Source of the DNA: Saprospiraceae bacterium UBA2329
GTDB lineage: Bacteria > Bacteroidota > Bacteroidia > Chitinophagales > Saprospiraceae
DNA: 23,560 nucleotides
Direction of reading: 5' to 3'
NCBI GenBank assembly: GCA_002344975.1
Contig: DDUV01000074.1
Coordinates: 49,681-73,240 of the forward strand
The notes below the pieces were generated by a model, which did no database searches, was not told the origin of the DNA, and saw only the letters and a program-made list of their open reading frames with translations. This document shows positions 21,981 to 23,560 of this stretch, piece by piece. The number at the start of each line of letters is the position of its first letter. Within the stretch, counting starts at the first letter, position 1. Both the position numbers and the translations under genes were made by a program.

Positions 21981-23420
21981 TCAGCCTAAGCGCCCTACGG
22001 CCCACTCGGTGTACATGCGTTGCTTTTGAAATTCGGCCAACAATTTGAGTAGTTTAAGTTGTACTTCCACCAATTTCTGCTCCCGTGCATTGATGAGAAA
22101 GATGGAGCTTTCGCCCAATTGGAAGCGGGTGATCTCCGCATCGAGCAGTGCGCGATAGTTGGTTTGCATGCTTTGGTAAAGCGACACTTGCTGTTGGGTG
22201 TTTTGCCATTCATTAAAGTATGCCCTGACTTTGTTGGCCACCTCCAGTCGTTTTTGCTGAAGCTCCAGCCCGCTGTCCTGAATTTTGAGACGGGTCAGTT
22301 CGAGTTTGGCCCGTTCTTTTCGCAGGAAAATGGGCATGTTGAATTGCAGCCCCCATTTATAATTTTGAAAAAAGAGGTTATTGAAAGAGGAACCTCCACC
22401 GTTGGCATCGTACGCCAGATTCAGCCCGTTGCCCAATAGATTGTACTCCACATCCAACTGAGGTTTAAGCTGTTCTGCCGCCAATCGCCGATCTACTTCC
22501 AAAGTGTTGATTTTCAAAAAATAAAATTTTAGAATCGGGTGATTTTCGGCGGCTTGTTGCGCCAGTTCCTCTACTGAAGGCAGTACTGCACTCCCTACCG
22601 ATTCGTCTAAGGGCGCGGGCCGCAGCCGGCCTGTCAGTTCGAGAGGCGTATCGTTTTCCCACCAAAGAAAATTGGAGAGCATTTGGCCGGTATTCAGGTA
22701 GCTCACATTGGCGTCATTGAGGTCGGCCTGACGGGTTTGTACCTGAATGAATGCTTCGAGTGTATCAATGGCGGGTTTGTCGCCCTGACGGTAAGCTTCC
22801 ACAATGCCCTGCTGCCGAACGCGGGCAAGCTCCAGTGCCTGTAGGATGGCCTCCCGCTGGTGATAGGCCGCCGTCCACTCCCAATAAGCCTTCACGGCAT
22901 CCATCAGCAGGTCGTTGACGACAAGTCGTCGTTGAGCTTCGTTGCTTTGCTCAAAAATGCGGGCTTGTTGCAGGGCGGCCCGGCGTTCGTCTATCATCAT
23001 GCCCCGCCCCAACGTTGCGTTGATGCCCAACACCGCCTGGCCGGCGGCGGGTAGCTTGTGTTCGGGGTCCACCTGAATGCCGGTAGCCGTATTGAATGCC
23101 GCCTTGAGTTCCAGCCCGTACCAGGTGGGTACCTTGAGGCCGCTGTTGCCGAAAGTGAAGTATTCGCTGCCGTCAAACGATTTTTGCTCCCACTCCGAAT
23201 AGAGTTTGGGATCGAAAAAGCCGCGAGCCATGCGCAGTTGAGCGCGCGCCTCATCGTCGAGCAGGTTGGCCTGCCGGGCTACGGGGTGGTACAGGAGCAG
23301 CCACTCAAACAGCTCCTCCTGCGTAAAAACACGGGCGCTGTCGGGCGACTGGGCGTGGAGCGAATGGGTAAAAATGGACAAGAAGAACGCCGCTGCGGCT
23401 ATTGAAAAAGCTCTGAACAT
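21981..23420 (-). CDS. TolC-family outer-membrane efflux protein
   Basis: A 479-residue protein with signal peptide MFRAFSIAAAAFFLSIFTHSLHA. It has the two-fold repeat of long amphipathic helices and strand segments of TolC-type channels: LLDDEARAQLRMARGFFDPKLYSEWEQK early, GQAVLGINATLGRGMMIDERRAAL, QTRQADLNDANVSYLNTGQML at mid-length, and KVRAYFNEWQNTQQQVSLYQSMQTNYRALLDAE near the end. Such trimers form the outer-membrane exit of RND, ABC or type I export systems. No inner-membrane pump or adaptor gene is visible, though they could lie beyond the window edge, upstream of this gene. The ATG at 23420 is chosen over one ten codons earlier because it starts the signal peptide. Spaced palindromes lie about 50-95 nt upstream. 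Confidence 0.9.
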   Translation of the reverse strand: MFRAFSIAAAAFFLSIFTHSLHAQSPDSARVFTQEELFEWLLLYHPVARQANLLDDEARAQLRMARGFFDPKLYSEWEQKSFDGSEYFTFGNSGLKVPTWYGLELKAAFNTATGIQVDPEHKLPAAGQAVLGINATLGRGMMIDERRAALQQARIFEQSNEAQRRLVVNDLLMDAVKAYWEWTAAYHQREAILQALELARVRQQGIVEAYRQGDKPAIDTLEAFIQVQTRQADLNDANVSYLNTGQMLSNFLWWENDTPLELTGRLRPAPLDESVGSAVLPSVEELAQQAAENHPILKFYFLKINTLEVDRRLAAEQLKPQLDVEYNLLGNGLNLAYDANGGGSSFNNLFFQNYKWGLQFNMPIFLRKERAKLELTRLKIQDSGLELQQKRLEVANKVRAYFNEWQNTQQQVSLYQSMQTNYRALLDAEITRFQLGESSIFLINAREQKLVEVQLKLLKLLAEFQKQRMYTEWAVGRLG

Positions 23421-23466
23421 CAATTGTTTGTTTTTTTGGATACAATACAACTGATGAGGGGTATGT

Positions 23467-23514
23467 GTTCTTATACAAGAACAATCGCGTGCTGTAATTT
23501 CACGCGATTGTTCT
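23467..23514. promoter_or_regulatory. Two overlapping palindromes upstream of the TolC-family gene
   Basis: GTTCTTATACAAGAAC (23467-23482) is a 16-bp operator-like palindrome. It overlaps a second, perfect 14-bp inverted repeat, AGAACAATCGCGTG (23478-23491) against 23501-23514 with a 9-nt loop. No T-run follows, so a regulator site or a structured leader is more likely than a terminator. Function is inferred. Confidence 0.45.
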
Positions 23515-23541
23515 GATTGTCAGTTAGTAACAAAGGATTAG

Positions 23542-23560
23542 TAGTGGGGCAAAAATAAAT
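23542..23560. mobile_element. Nested-palindrome element, copy 4 (cut by window end)
   Basis: The last 19 nt (TAGTGGGGCAAAAATAAAT) are identical to the reverse complement of the outer end of the element at 17213-17497. The rest of this copy is beyond the window. Confidence 0.6.

Overview
The window looks like a chromosomal segment of a Bacteroidota bacterium, most likely from the Saprospiria/Lewinella side of the phylum. This rests on several things. Bacteroidota-type -7 boxes (TAnnTTTG, mostly TACCTTTG) sit in front of several genes. The gene families are typical of the phylum: GLPGLI, CarboxypepD_reg-type outer-membrane beta-barrel, DUF4230, DUF3108, a small dapA-linked protein, and GIY-YIG ORFs beside tRNAs. 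Shine-Dalgarno sequences are largely absent. The lineage below phylum level is inference. No plasmid or phage module is visible; most genes are housekeeping, envelope or regulatory.

Layout. 0.1-2.5 kb (minus strand): an SPFH/prohibitin-like lipoprotein, a TetR-type regulator and an ECF sigma factor. 2.6-4.4 kb (minus): a palindromic repeat element inserted just behind dapA, then dapA, overlapped by a small DUF6913-like gene. 4.5-6.8 kb (plus): a compact operon of ECF sigma factor, membrane anti-sigma-like protein and a secreted repeat protein. 6.8-7.4 kb: a gene-free stretch with several palindromes. 7.4-11.3 kb (minus): a large outer-membrane beta-barrel protein and a GLPGLI-family partner, with helically phased GTTAA boxes upstream. 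11.8-14.2 kb (minus): a one-PDZ HtrA protease and a secreted CotH-like protein. 14.4-16.8 kb: two divergent glycosyltransferases. 16.8-17.7 kb: two tRNA-Val genes, a broken GIY-YIG nuclease gene and an aberrant tRNA-like sequence. 17.7-20.3 kb (minus): a three-gene envelope cluster (flippase-like membrane protein, DUF3108, DUF4230), divergent from ruvC (plus). 21-23.4 kb (minus): an S24/LexA-like repressor and a TolC-family efflux protein.

The most notable content is a set of nested-palindrome repeat elements. One type has outer arms ending in a GGGGC/GCCCC motif and variable inner arms (1-101, 6820-6931, 17213-17497, and a partial copy at 23542-23560). A second component is a core of four 15-bp palindromes, GACCTC-GGA-GAGGTC, arranged head-to-head. 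That core occurs in two places (2657-2872 and 17269-17431), enclosed by different but perfect inverted arms. The 2.7-kb copy has an 8-bp flanking direct repeat. The 17.2-kb copy has a 6-bp flanking direct repeat and interrupts the GIY-YIG gene: removing the element and one repeat restores the expected AKDW motif. These elements look mobile, yet they encode nothing themselves.
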